Positions 38,598 to 48,000 of a DNA stretch of 64,000 nucleotides are shown one piece after another. Source of the stretch: Chitinophaga polysaccharea. GTDB taxonomy: Bacteria; Bacteroidota; Bacteroidia; Chitinophagales; Chitinophagaceae. Made by a program: the position numbers and the translations under genes. Below the pieces are notes generated by a model. It worked only from the letters and a program-made list of their open reading frames with translations. It ran no database searches and was not told the DNA's origin. The stretch is taken from assembly GCF_902150045.1 (NCBI RefSeq), contig NZ_CABFVU010000003.1:930001-994000 (forward strand), read 5' to 3'. Numbering within the stretch: position 1 is the stretch's first letter; every line of letters begins with the position of its first letter.

Positions 38598-40061
38598 TCA
38601 GAAAGTGTATCCCCAACGGAATACAACAGAACGGTTCCCCGCAGGATGAAGGAAATCCCATAACAGCTGCAGCTTAGCGGTTTTCTTCCTGTACCTGATC
38701 TTTTTGGATACGCCCACAAGGCCAGAGGTTTGCCAGGCCAGGTTTCTCAGTGCTGCTATGCTTTCAAAACGGGCCAGGTAGTTTTGCTCCAGCCCTCCGC
38801 TGATCCAGATATTTCCAAATAATACATTATTCCCTTTGCCAGCCGCGGTGAGCTTCCAATCCAGGTAGCTGCGCAGGCCGATACCATCATGGGTGAGGTT
38901 TAATTTGTTCCATGCCTCCCCTAAACTGAATTTATAAGCAACACCTACTCCTGTAACCAGTCGGTCGTTCAACCGGTAGCCAAGCGAGAGGGCCAGGTCG
39001 TTACTGGCGGGGAACTGGTAAGCGCTCCGCTTACCGGTTTGCAGGTCAAATCCGTATTCCAGTCTTTTGAGAAAAGGTTTTGTACGCTGATTGTTTTTCC
39101 CCGAAGAAGGCATGGCAGATGCATCGTCGTCCATCATACCAGCGGATCTTAGCGAAGTGATTTTATTCCTGATATCTGTAAACCCTGCACCCGGGGCTGC
39201 TGCCTGGCTGGCGAGCTGCTGTTCCAGGTTAGCGGCTGCGGGGCCCAGCCGCTCCTGCAATAACGTTTGCAGGGTGGCACGTGTTTGCATGCCATTCATG
39301 GCTATTGCCACCATATCTGGTGCAGTATTGGTTTGCATCCCAAACAGGGAGGCAAGCTGACTGTTCTCCCGCAGGAACTTTTGGAACACTGGTACTTTGT
39401 TGAGCGCTTTTAATGCCGTTGCTTCCCAGTTTGCCGGCTTATTCAGTTCTTCTTTCCAGTTACTGAGGCGGTCCCTGTAATAAACAAGTTCCTTAGAATA
39501 CTTTGCCACAGCACCTTTAATACTCCCCAACTGCGGATACTGCTCCTGTAAACCCTTCAGCGTCATTCCCCTTTCTGCCAGGAAACTTTTTATACTTTCT
39601 CCCCTTAACCAATCGCTCTTTAATCCCCCGATATTCTTCAATGCCCTGGTCACATGTTCCTTCCCCTCGGAGCCGGCGCCTAAAAAGTTCACCAGGCATT
39701 GAAGGGAATCCAGCCGGGGAATATATGGCTCCGCAACGCCATCTGCACCGGTGTTACCTGCGCGGTTGAATTTCTCCAGTAATTTCCCATAAACTTCGTT
39801 GGTACGTTGCAGGTAGTTCATGGCAGCTATGCTGTCCACTTCTTTCAGCTGGCTGCCGGCTTTGATTTCCACGGACCGCAGCTTTGTGATCAGCTTAAGC
39901 TGCTGCCGCTTTAACCTGGCCGACAGCGCCTGCTGCGCCTCTATTGTTTTATTTATATGATGACGGGTTTTCTGCGGAAGTGCAGCTGTTGTATCTGTCT
40001 TCTGGCCCAAAGCCGGAAGTGCCCACAGTAAAATCAAAAACCATTTTATCCGGATCATCAT
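38598..40061 (-). CDS. Coiled-coil protein with C-terminal outer-membrane beta-barrel
   Basis: I chose Met at 40061 (MMIRIKWFLILLWALPALGQ signal) over 40097, giving about 487 residues. The mature N-terminal two thirds are helical and charged, with heptad-like patterns (IEAQQALSARLKRQQLKLITK, split by the window of the coil) and a linker rich in Ala and Gly near residue 290-320. The last ~140 residues alternate polar and hydrophobic residues and end in FRWGYTF, the terminal aromatic signature of outer-membrane barrels. I recognise no named family. It is the first gene of the RHS operon and may export, anchor or present the RHS proteins at the surface. Confidence 0.75.
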   Translation of the reverse strand: MMIRIKWFLILLWALPALGQKTDTTAALPQKTRHHINKTIEAQQALSARLKRQQLKLITKLRSVEIKAGSQLKEVDSIAAMNYLQRTNEVYGKLLEKFNRAGNTGADGVAEPYIPRLDSLQCLVNFLGAGSEGKEHVTRALKNIGGLKSDWLRGESIKSFLAERGMTLKGLQEQYPQLGSIKGAVAKYSKELVYYRDRLSNWKEELNKPANWEATALKALNKVPVFQKFLRENSQLASLFGMQTNTAPDMVAIAMNGMQTRATLQTLLQERLGPAAANLEQQLASQAAAPGAGFTDIRNKITSLRSAGMMDDDASAMPSSGKNNQRTKPFLKRLEYGFDLQTGKRSAYQFPASNDLALSLGYRLNDRLVTGVGVAYKFSLGEAWNKLNLTHDGIGLRSYLDWKLTAAGKGNNVLFGNIWISGGLEQNYLARFESIAALRNLAWQTSGLVGVSKKIRYRKKTAKLQLLWDFLHPAGNRSVVFRWGYTF

Positions 40062-40429
40062 AACAGGAAGTTGATAATTGGTAAAGGGTATAGTCATATT
40101 TTAACCGCTACAGGGCAACGCAGCACATTGTACAGGATAAACAACACTCTCAACAGGTATAAATCAGGTATCAGTCGACAACATACCTATTATAAGTGTT
40201 TAATTGACGATTATAAAGGTTTCCATAGTTTTTCATTCATGATATCATACTTCAAATAAAAACCGATTTAAAACTACAGAAGACGACGCATAAAGACTTG
40301 GGACATTTGTACTATTACCAGGAAACATCAGGGATAACACTTGCTACGGTACAATTTCACTGGTAACAGTACAAATAAAATATTATTTTTTCATATTTGC
40401 AATATTTGTTCGGGTTATTTTCAGGATCC
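40062..40429. other. 368-bp intergenic region with a long spaced inverted repeat
   Basis: It separates the GH10 stop (40430) from the RHS operon start; both genes are on the minus strand, so the RHS operon promoter must lie here. The notable structure is the inverted repeat at 40305-40376. Two one-mismatch TAnnTTTG-like boxes (TTTATTTG, minus strand) occur at 40253-40260 and 40372-40379. No coding pattern is visible. Confidence 0.5.
40305..40376. repeat. 17-bp spaced inverted repeat upstream of the RHS operon
   Basis: The arms atttgtactattaccag (40305-40321) and ctggtaacagtacaaat (40360-40376) match in 16 of 17 positions as inverted repeats, with 38 bp between. The position is ~245-315 bp upstream of the RHS operon start and 54 bp beyond the GH10 stop. 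It may be a regulator-binding looped site or a structured end for the xylanase mRNA. Confidence 0.6.
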
Positions 40430-41527
40430 TCAAAAACGCACCACCGACCAAAACGCTTTTTTAGGCCGCAGGTCTTTATCGAACAATAGCGGATAGTCTT
40501 TCCGCCCGCGTACAGGAAAGTTATCAAGCCAGCTATGCCTGTCGGATATATTCCAGAAAGTTACACCGGTTAAAGCGTTGCTGTACTTCCTGAAAATTTC
40601 AAAACACATACTGAACTGTTCGATCTGCTGCTGCTCCCTGGCAGGGGTAAAAGCTTCTGCACTATCGCCCGCCTGTCTTCCTCTCATCTCATGCTCTTTT
40701 GGATAAACGGATACATCAAATTCAGTGATCTGTAATTTCAGGCCCAGCGGCAGAAAGTCTTTAAACGTATTTTCCAGCTGCTCCCTGCTAGGCTCATTGA
40801 TGGCCCAATGCCCCTGCAACCCAATTCCATGAACCGGTATGCCTTTGCTCACAAGCCCATTCAACAGCTTTATTATTTTCTTCCGCTTTACCGGGTTAAT
40901 TTCGTTGTAATCGTTATAAAATAACAACGCATCTGGGTCGGCCTCATGCGCCCACTGAAATGCCTTCTCAATAAATTCTTCGCCGCAGATCTGGTACCAT
41001 AAGGAGTTCCGGCAAAATTCACGGGGATCATCACTTATCGCCTCGTTCACAACATCCCAGGCATATACTACTCCCTTGTATCTTTTTACTACGGTAGTAA
41101 TATGCTCCTTCAACCGCTGCAGTAATACTTCTTTACTTACCTGCTGACCGTTGTTGTCTTTAAAGATCCATCCGGGCGCCTGTTTATGCCATACTAATGT
41201 ATGGCCCCGCAACTTCATACCGTTTCTGCGGGCAAAGGCGGCCACGGAATCGGCATCCCTCCAGTTATACCATTGTTCACCCGGGTGGATAACACCCATT
41301 TTCATGGCGTTCTCGGGAGTAAGACTATTAAACTGGCTTATCAGCAACCCCGCTTCATCTGTTTGCAGGGCATGCGCGGAAACGGCCACGCCTATAGGAA
41401 AATAGTTCCTGTAATAATCCTTTAATCCCCCCGTTCCAGGAGCAATGGCAGGATGCGTACGATAGGCAAAGCAACAAACGCTCGCCAAAACGATCAAAGC
41501 AATAGCAGCATAGCTGGTGTATTTCAT
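40430..41527 (-). CDS. GH10 endo-1,4-beta-xylanase
   Basis: This 365-residue enzyme has a signal-like N-terminus (LIVLASVCCFAY; the Cys at 18-19 could be lipid-modified but no clear lipobox). The GH10 barrel shows TPENAMKMG, RGHTLVWHKQAPGW, the acid/base Glu162 in WDVVNEAI, NDYNEINP, and the nucleophile Glu269 in ITEFDVS. It has no carbohydrate-binding module, unlike the second GH10 at 49298. It would cut beta-1,4-xylan or xylo-oligosaccharides in the periplasm. It is the last gene of a unit with two GH43 genes, 26 bp after the upstream stop. Confidence 0.96.
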   Translation of the reverse strand: MKYTSYAAIALIVLASVCCFAYRTHPAIAPGTGGLKDYYRNYFPIGVAVSAHALQTDEAGLLISQFNSLTPENAMKMGVIHPGEQWYNWRDADSVAAFARRNGMKLRGHTLVWHKQAPGWIFKDNNGQQVSKEVLLQRLKEHITTVVKRYKGVVYAWDVVNEAISDDPREFCRNSLWYQICGEEFIEKAFQWAHEADPDALLFYNDYNEINPVKRKKIIKLLNGLVSKGIPVHGIGLQGHWAINEPSREQLENTFKDFLPLGLKLQITEFDVSVYPKEHEMRGRQAGDSAEAFTPAREQQQIEQFSMCFEIFRKYSNALTGVTFWNISDRHSWLDNFPVRGRKDYPLLFDKDLRPKKAFWSVVRF

Positions 41528-41553
41528 ATGAAGATGATTTCATTAAACAGTTA

Positions 41554-42624
41554 TTATCTGAATGCGCTCAAAGGCTGAATAGTACCGTCGCTGTTATACT
41601 TCATCTCCATTACCTTCACATTCCTCAGATGCGTTTTGCCCGACAGCTGTGTATCGTGGTAAAACAAATACCATTTGCCGCCAATTTCAATAATAGAATG
41701 ATGATTTGTCCAGCCTTCAACAGGTTTCAGTATCACGCCCTGGTACTTAAAAGGCCCGTAAGGGCTATCCCCTATGGCATAGGCGATATTATGCGTATCA
41801 CCGGTTGAATAAGAGAAGTAATATTTGCCTTTATACTTATGCATCCAGGCAGCTTCAAAAAAACGTTTGTCATTATCTTTTTCCATGAACAGCTTACCGT
41901 TGCTGTCTGTTATCTTCACCTCTGCCGGTGCGCCTTCCAGGCTTTTCATTCCAGGGGAAAGCTTTGCAACACGGGGAAGGATCGCCAGCTCATCTTTGTT
42001 ACGCAGCTTTGCAGCAGCATCGTACCGGTTGTTGTTCCAGTGCTGTAATTGCCCGCCCCAGATGCCTCCGAAGTACAGGTAAAAAGAACCGTCGTCATCC
42101 CTGAATACGCAGGGATCAATGCTGTAGCTTCCTGCCAAAGGATCTTTCTCTGCTGTAAAAGGACCTTCCGGCCGCCTGGAAGTGGCTACTCCTATCCTGA
42201 ATAATCCCTGCTTATCTTTAGCGGGAATGTACAGGTAGTAAGTACCTTGTGAAAAAGCCGCATCGGGCGCCCACAGCTGTTGCGATGCCCACGGTACGTC
42301 TTCTACGCGCAGTGCCACACCATGATCTGTTACCTTTCCCCCGATAGCATCCATCGAAAGGATACGGTAGTCGGCCATCCTGAAGTGATCCCCATTATCG
42401 TTCTCAACAGTTTTTGTGGCGGTGTCGTGAGAGGGATAAATATATATTTTACCTTCAAAATAATGCGCCGACGGATCGGCAGTATAAATATGCGATACCA
42501 GCGGCTGGGACGCATATTTACCGGTATCTTTTGCATTAGCCGCCTGCTGTGCGTTTGCCCGGATACCTGCAGCCATGTAAAGAAAGAGGCAGAGCAATAT
42601 TCTGCTATAATAATCCTGATGCAT
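41554..42624 (-). CDS. GH43 beta-xylosidase/arabinofuranosidase
   Basis: I chose Met at 42624 (MHQDYYSRILLCLFLYMAAG, signal ending RANAQQ), which removes an overlap with the upstream gene; the enzyme is about 356 residues. The five-bladed GH43 propeller shows the catalytic base Asp in SHIYTADPSAHYFEG, the Asp of SIDPCVFRDDDGSFYLYFGG, and the acid Glu in LEGAPAEVKI. Members of this family remove xylose or arabinose side groups from xylan fragments. No carbohydrate-binding domain. It lies between the other GH43 and the GH10 gene, 46 bp from the former. Confidence 0.94.
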   Translation of the reverse strand: MHQDYYSRILLCLFLYMAAGIRANAQQAANAKDTGKYASQPLVSHIYTADPSAHYFEGKIYIYPSHDTATKTVENDNGDHFRMADYRILSMDAIGGKVTDHGVALRVEDVPWASQQLWAPDAAFSQGTYYLYIPAKDKQGLFRIGVATSRRPEGPFTAEKDPLAGSYSIDPCVFRDDDGSFYLYFGGIWGGQLQHWNNNRYDAAAKLRNKDELAILPRVAKLSPGMKSLEGAPAEVKITDSNGKLFMEKDNDKRFFEAAWMHKYKGKYYFSYSTGDTHNIAYAIGDSPYGPFKYQGVILKPVEGWTNHHSIIEIGGKWYLFYHDTQLSGKTHLRNVKVMEMKYNSDGTIQPLSAFR

Positions 42625-42670
42625 ATATTTTTTATTTAGATGAATAAAACGGATTCCGTATGCCTTGTCA

Positions 42671-44692
42671 TTACCGGGTAACAGCAACTGTGCGCTCCTC
42701 CTTCCCGGCAACGGGCATATCGTTGGTAAAAGAAAACCAGTTCAAACCGGGCGACGGCGCCCCGTTGCCCCTGAACTTAAATGTCAGTTGGTGCGTTCCC
42801 GTTAGTTGCTTTACAGGTATGCGGACAGTGGTATAGGCTTTCGACAAGGTGGCAGGCAACGTTACGGACACATAGGGATGCGATGAATCTTTATCTGCAT
42901 ACACATCGATATGCCGTTGCCCCGGGGAAACCCGCAACAGGAGATACTTATAGCCATGCTCAAAATCTACCCGGTTAAACCGGATCCACGCGCCATCTGT
43001 TAAATGGCCTATATCCTGTTCCCCGGGATGGCTGGTATCAGCACTGGCTTTTACACGTGCCAGGTATATTTCATCATACATCTCCGCCTGCACCAACGAA
43101 GAGGCTTTAAAGAGATTGGGCGGCCCCTGCCGGGTATTCATACGGAACCAGTTGAAATCAACATAACCGCCGGTCTTCTGCGTGGCCTGGTTAAACAGCG
43201 TAAACCTGTTCCCGGTGAACATCTTCAGGTTGAATTGCATGTTCAGCGTATCCCCGATGGGAATAAAGCTGCGGTTATCAAAGCTATAGTAGAAATGAGC
43301 CTGGTTGCTGACAGTGTTTACCGACGCTTTTAAAAAGATCACCTGCCTTTTCCCTAAGGCAACGCTGTCAATGGTTTTCCCTGCATTTTTCATTATTATG
43401 AACTTCGACCGCTCCCCTGCCTTTACGCCTACTAACGCGTGAGGGAGTTGCAATACAGCAAGACCCGCAATATCTCCTGCCTGCATCCGGCTCACATCCA
43501 GCTCCGTGGTAGCATCAGAGAAAGGGCCGAATATCCGCTGCGTTAACGAGTTTCTTGCCTGGGGAAGATCAGCGGCAATATTGCTGGTAATTAACCGTAA
43601 ATACCCCTTGCGCACTGCCAGGGACCATGCGCTGTCGTTCGGGTTATGATTCCATGCCCACTGCATTCCCAGCCTGCCGTCGTTGAACTCATCGCTGGAA
43701 GGTAGCACACGCACCGGTGCGCTAACCCCTGTATTGGGTTTGGTATGAGTAACTACAGCGCGCCCATCTTTTCCCACTATAGGCCAGCCATCCACCCATT
43801 GAACGGGCTGCAGAGTGGGCACTCTCCCTACGCCTACCCTGTCCTGGAAAATAATGCTCCACCATTCCCCTTTCTGCGTTTCAACCAATGCCCCCTGGTG
43901 CACTCCCTTGCCATGTAGGTTCATATCATCCCGTAATACAATCTTTTCTTCATAGGGACCATAGACATTTTTTGACCGCAGGCAGCTCTGGTAGCCGTCC
44001 CCGCCTCCATAGGTGGCATAGATATAATAGTACCCGTTTATCTTGTAAACATGCGCCCCCTCCAGGCCCGGCCTTTGCACCTTGTCAAACACCACGCTGT
44101 CCTTCCCTATAGGCGCAAGGGTTGAATCCACCTCCGTCACCGATATCCTGGAATAGCCATGCGCTATATATATGCGCCCGTCGTCATCAAAAAACAGCCC
44201 CGCGTCGTAATAGGGTCTTACCAGCTTTCGTATTTCCCAGGGACCTTCCGCCTTTGTTGCGGTACATAAAAAACCGCCTTCATCCAGGGTAAGGAAAAGG
44301 ATATGGAATTTCCCGTTATGATAGCGGATGCTGCTGGCCCACTGCCCTTTCCCATAACGGTTGCCGCCGTTTAAATCATAAAACGGATGTTGCTTAAACT
44401 GCTGCACCGCGTTTGAAGCATACTCCCAGTTCACCAGGTCCTTTGATTTCAACACCGGCACACCGGGGAAAAAATACATGGTGGTGGTTACCATATAGTA
44501 AGTATCGCCCACACGGATCACGTCATTATCCGGGAAATCAGCCCATATCACCGGGTTGGTATAAGTGCCGTCTTCATTATCCGACTGCTGTGCACGCAGA
44601 GAAGTGCCAGTCAGCAAAAGGAACATAACGAGGTATCTTTTCAAAAATTTCGTGGATAGATTGTTACACATCTTTATAGAATTACATGGCAT
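42671..44692 (-). CDS. GH43 (subfamily 12-like) enzyme with C-terminal CBM6-like domain
   Basis: The 673-residue product has a signal peptide ending SLRAQQ; Met8 (44671) is an alternative start. Residues ~40-330 form a GH43 propeller (TNPVIWADFPDNDVIRVGD, PYYDAGLFFDDDGRIYIAHG, GLEGAHVYKINGYYYIYATY). Residues ~335-520 match the beta-sandwich (DUF1349/GH43_C2) that follows GH43_12 beta-xylosidases. Residues ~545-655 resemble CBM6 (EMYDEIYLARVKASADTSHP). It is first in the GH43-GH43-GH10 unit and diverges from the hybrid regulator gene with 318 bp between. It likely releases xylose or arabinose from xylo-oligosaccharides. Confidence 0.92.
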   Translation of the reverse strand: MPCNSIKMCNNLSTKFLKRYLVMFLLLTGTSLRAQQSDNEDGTYTNPVIWADFPDNDVIRVGDTYYMVTTTMYFFPGVPVLKSKDLVNWEYASNAVQQFKQHPFYDLNGGNRYGKGQWASSIRYHNGKFHILFLTLDEGGFLCTATKAEGPWEIRKLVRPYYDAGLFFDDDGRIYIAHGYSRISVTEVDSTLAPIGKDSVVFDKVQRPGLEGAHVYKINGYYYIYATYGGGDGYQSCLRSKNVYGPYEEKIVLRDDMNLHGKGVHQGALVETQKGEWWSIIFQDRVGVGRVPTLQPVQWVDGWPIVGKDGRAVVTHTKPNTGVSAPVRVLPSSDEFNDGRLGMQWAWNHNPNDSAWSLAVRKGYLRLITSNIAADLPQARNSLTQRIFGPFSDATTELDVSRMQAGDIAGLAVLQLPHALVGVKAGERSKFIIMKNAGKTIDSVALGKRQVIFLKASVNTVSNQAHFYYSFDNRSFIPIGDTLNMQFNLKMFTGNRFTLFNQATQKTGGYVDFNWFRMNTRQGPPNLFKASSLVQAEMYDEIYLARVKASADTSHPGEQDIGHLTDGAWIRFNRVDFEHGYKYLLLRVSPGQRHIDVYADKDSSHPYVSVTLPATLSKAYTTVRIPVKQLTGTHQLTFKFRGNGAPSPGLNWFSFTNDMPVAGKEERTVAVTR

Positions 44693-44780
44693 GCTGTCGT
44701 TTTGTCTATGCTGGACATTTCGTCACTGCGTTTAATATCATCGCTTGGCAACACCTGTCCCGCAGCTGATGACGGTAAAA

Positions 44781-44788
44781 CAAAAATA
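44781..44788 (-). promoter_or_regulatory. Candidate -7 box of the GH43-GH43-GH10 unit
   Basis: TATTTTTG on the minus strand matches the Bacteroidota TAnnTTTG consensus exactly. No TTTG appears at the usual -33 spacing, which suits a promoter that needs an activator. The leader would be about 80-100 bases to the GH43 start. Confidence 0.45.
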
Positions 44789-44837
44789 CCCGGGCCATTT
44801 TTCTGCCGATAGCTCATTTGTTGAAATTCATAGCACA

Positions 44838-44854
44838 ATTGTCGTTCAGACAAT
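44838..44854. promoter_or_regulatory. Candidate operator of the xylan regulator
   Basis: ATTGTC gttca GACAAT is a perfect 6-bp inverted repeat with a 5-base spacer, centred about 60 bp upstream of the GH43 -7 box. This is a typical place for an activator such as the adjacent AraC-type hybrid sensor. A single GACAAT half-site is also present at 62404-62409 upstream of the first SusC gene. Confidence 0.35.
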
Positions 44855-45010
44855 AATTTGCATTGTAACGGGCTGCCGCCGGACATACCCCACACATATA
44901 TTACTTTTAAGATTGACTTACAATACTTAAATTCGACAGAAGAAATGAATTCAGCCAGAACCCACGTATGAAAAATTCAACCAACATCTTGCTTTTAACG
45001 ACTGCCACCT

Positions 45011-48000
45011 ATGTTTAAATATAAACTTGCCTGTTGCTGTTGCCTGCTACTCCTGGCCCGGATAAGCCCGGCCCAGGTGAAAAAGATAAATTTCACCACA
45101 CTGGCCTCAAAAGACGGGCTGATCTCCAATGCGGTGAACTATATTATCAAAGATCATTACGGCCTGATGTGGTTTGCCACAGACGACGGCCTGAATAAGT
45201 TTGACGGTACCAATTTTACCGTTTACCGGCACAATCCGGCCGACTCCTCCAGCCTGAGGGCAAATGAAGTATTAGTGCTGCATGAAGATAAAACCGGTAA
45301 CCTCTGGATAGGCACCGGCGGCGGTGGCCTTAGCCTGTACAACCGCAGGAAGGACTCCTTCATTCACTTTCCTGTAAATGCCAATACTCCTGAGCTCCCC
45401 CAGAATGCAGTTATAATGGACATCTGCAGCGATACATCCGGGAAAGTATGGATAGCGCAGTTCGAAAACCTGTTCTTCCTCAACCCCGCCACCCGGGAAA
45501 TTTCCAGGATCAGGCTTCATACAGGAGAAGAAAACCCTGATGCCACAAAAGCACTGGCCTGCGTTTTTGTAGACCGTAAACAACAGGTATGGGTAGGCAC
45601 CACCACTGGCCTCTACCGGTATTCCCCGCGCAACGGCGCCTTAAAGCTGATACTTAACAACAGCGCCGGAGCCGGCGCAGCGGATAATGATGTAAGGGCT
45701 ATTACGGAAGACAGGAACGGCCGGATCTGGGTAGGCACGGCCACCGGCCTTTGCCTGCTGCAGCCCGATGGCGCCGGATTTACCTCCTATGCCGGGATAA
45801 GCGGGAACACCATCTTCAATAACATACAGGTGAACTGCATAGAACCGGATAACGACGGACAGCTATGGATCGGCACAGAGACAGGACTGATCGTTTTTAG
45901 TACAGACACCAACACATACAATCACTATTTTCCCGATAATGAAAATATTTACAGCATCGCCAGCGCTTCAATAAAATGTACTTATATCGACAGGCAGGGC
46001 ATCTACTGGATCGGTACCTTCCGGGGCGGTGTCAATAAATACGACAAAAACCTGAACCTCTTTAATTTCAAACCGGGTACCATTTTCCATGTGCACAACC
46101 GCAAATCCTCTATAGTAAGCGCTTTTGCGGAAAACAGCGATGGGAGTATACTGATCGGCACCGATGGCGGAGGCCTGTTCGGGTTCAACCGCCAAACCGG
46201 TAAAGTACAGCCGCTAGACATTCCCCTCCCCGCCAGCAATTACCTCTCCATCATGGCCCTTCACTATACCCGTGAAAAGAAACTGTTCATCGGCACTTAT
46301 GCCTACGGCCTGCTGATCAGGGATATGGCCACCGGCAGTTATAAACACCTGGTAAAAGGCCCCGGCCCGGGCAACCTGAACGCTAATGATATTTTTTGTA
46401 TAAAGGAAGATAGTAAAGGCAATGTTTGGGTAGGAACCAACGGCGGTGGCGTGAACATTTTAAAGAATGATGAAATCGTTGCGCGGTTTACTCCCCATCC
46501 AAGACCCGGTATACCCGGCGAAAAAAAACTGCCGCTTAATGGATACATCAGGACCATCGAGGAGGATGCAGCAGGAAATATCTGGATAGGCACACATGGT
46601 GGCGGAATAGGTGTATACCACCCCGCTACCGGACAATGGGATATCTATACACAAAGCAACAGCCAGCTGTCCGGCGATAAGATCCAGGTGATACTGCACG
46701 ACAGCCGCGGCAACATGTGGGTAGGCACGTATGGCGGGGGACTGAGCCTGTTCGACAAAGCCACCGGGCGGTTCATCAACTACGCTGAAAAAGACGGGCT
46801 ACAGAATACCACCATCTACCAGATCCTCGAAGACAGGGACCATACCCTCTGGCTCAGTACCAATACCGGTATCAGCAGTTTTAATACTATCTCAAAAAAG
46901 ATCCGGAACTATACGCATTACAACGGCGCGCAGAATAATAACTTCGTTCATACATCCGGTATACGGTTGTCTGATGGAGATGTTATGTTCGGCGGACTTG
47001 AAGGCTTTAATTATTTTACGCCCTGTAGTTTAACGGTGAATAAAAATGTACCGGTTGTGCTGCTAACGGATCTAAAGGTATCCAATAAATCAGTGGTACC
47101 AGGGGAAGACAGTCCCATTAAAGACCATATTTCCGTTACCGGCGATATCAGGCTTGAATACAAACAGAATTTTGCCCTCAGCTTCGTGGCGCTGAATTAT
47201 ACCATCCCCAGGAAAAATTATTATGCCTACAAACTGGAAGGGTTCGATAAAGACTGGAACTATACAGGAACCGCCAACACCGCCTCTTATACCAACCTGG
47301 ATCCTGGGGTATATACCTTTCATGTAAAAGCAAGCAATAACGACGGCATCTGGAACACCGGCGATACTACCATAAAGATCTATGTACGGCCACCGTTCTG
47401 GCGCACCATTTATGCCTATATATTTTATGTGGTTGTTATTTGCGCGCTCCTGCTCTATAGCCGGTACCTGGGCATTGCCAGGATAAGAAAGAAGTTCCTG
47501 GCGGAACAGGAAAAACAGGAGATCAAACGTATGCGTGAGCTGGACCGGATGAAAATTAAATTCCTCACCAATCTCAGCCACGATTTCAGAACCCCTATTT
47601 CACTGATCCTGGGGCCGGTGGAACAACTGATTGCCGGGGAAAAAACCAGCAACAGGATTGAAAAGCTGAACATGATCAAACGAAACTCCAGGCGGCTGCT
47701 CAACCTCGTGAATCAATTGCTCGACTTCAGGAAGATGGAGGAACATGAACTGAAACTGCAACTGTCAAAGGGAGAACTGGTAGCTTTCATGAAGGAAGTT
47801 ACAGATTCCTTTATCGATTTTGCCGAACGTAAAAAGATCCGGTTTACTTTCAACAGCGCCCTGGAATCCCTGTTTGTTTTTTTCGATCACGATAAAATGG
47901 AACGCATCCTCTTCAACTTACTTTCAAACGCATTCAAATTCAGCCTGGAACATGGTACTGTAACGGTGGAATTAAAATTGTCGGAAAAGCCCGCCGCTCC

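Larger units (their letters stand above)
44693..45010. other. Divergent regulatory region between the GH43 unit and the hybrid sensor gene
   Basis: This 318-bp region should carry the promoters of the xylanase unit (minus) and of the hybrid regulator (plus). A perfect minus-strand TAnnTTTG box lies at 44781-44788 (TATTTTTG) and an inverted repeat at 44838-44854. For the regulator gene only a seven-of-eight match (TACTTTTA, 44902-44909) is seen. No coding pattern. Confidence 0.55.
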
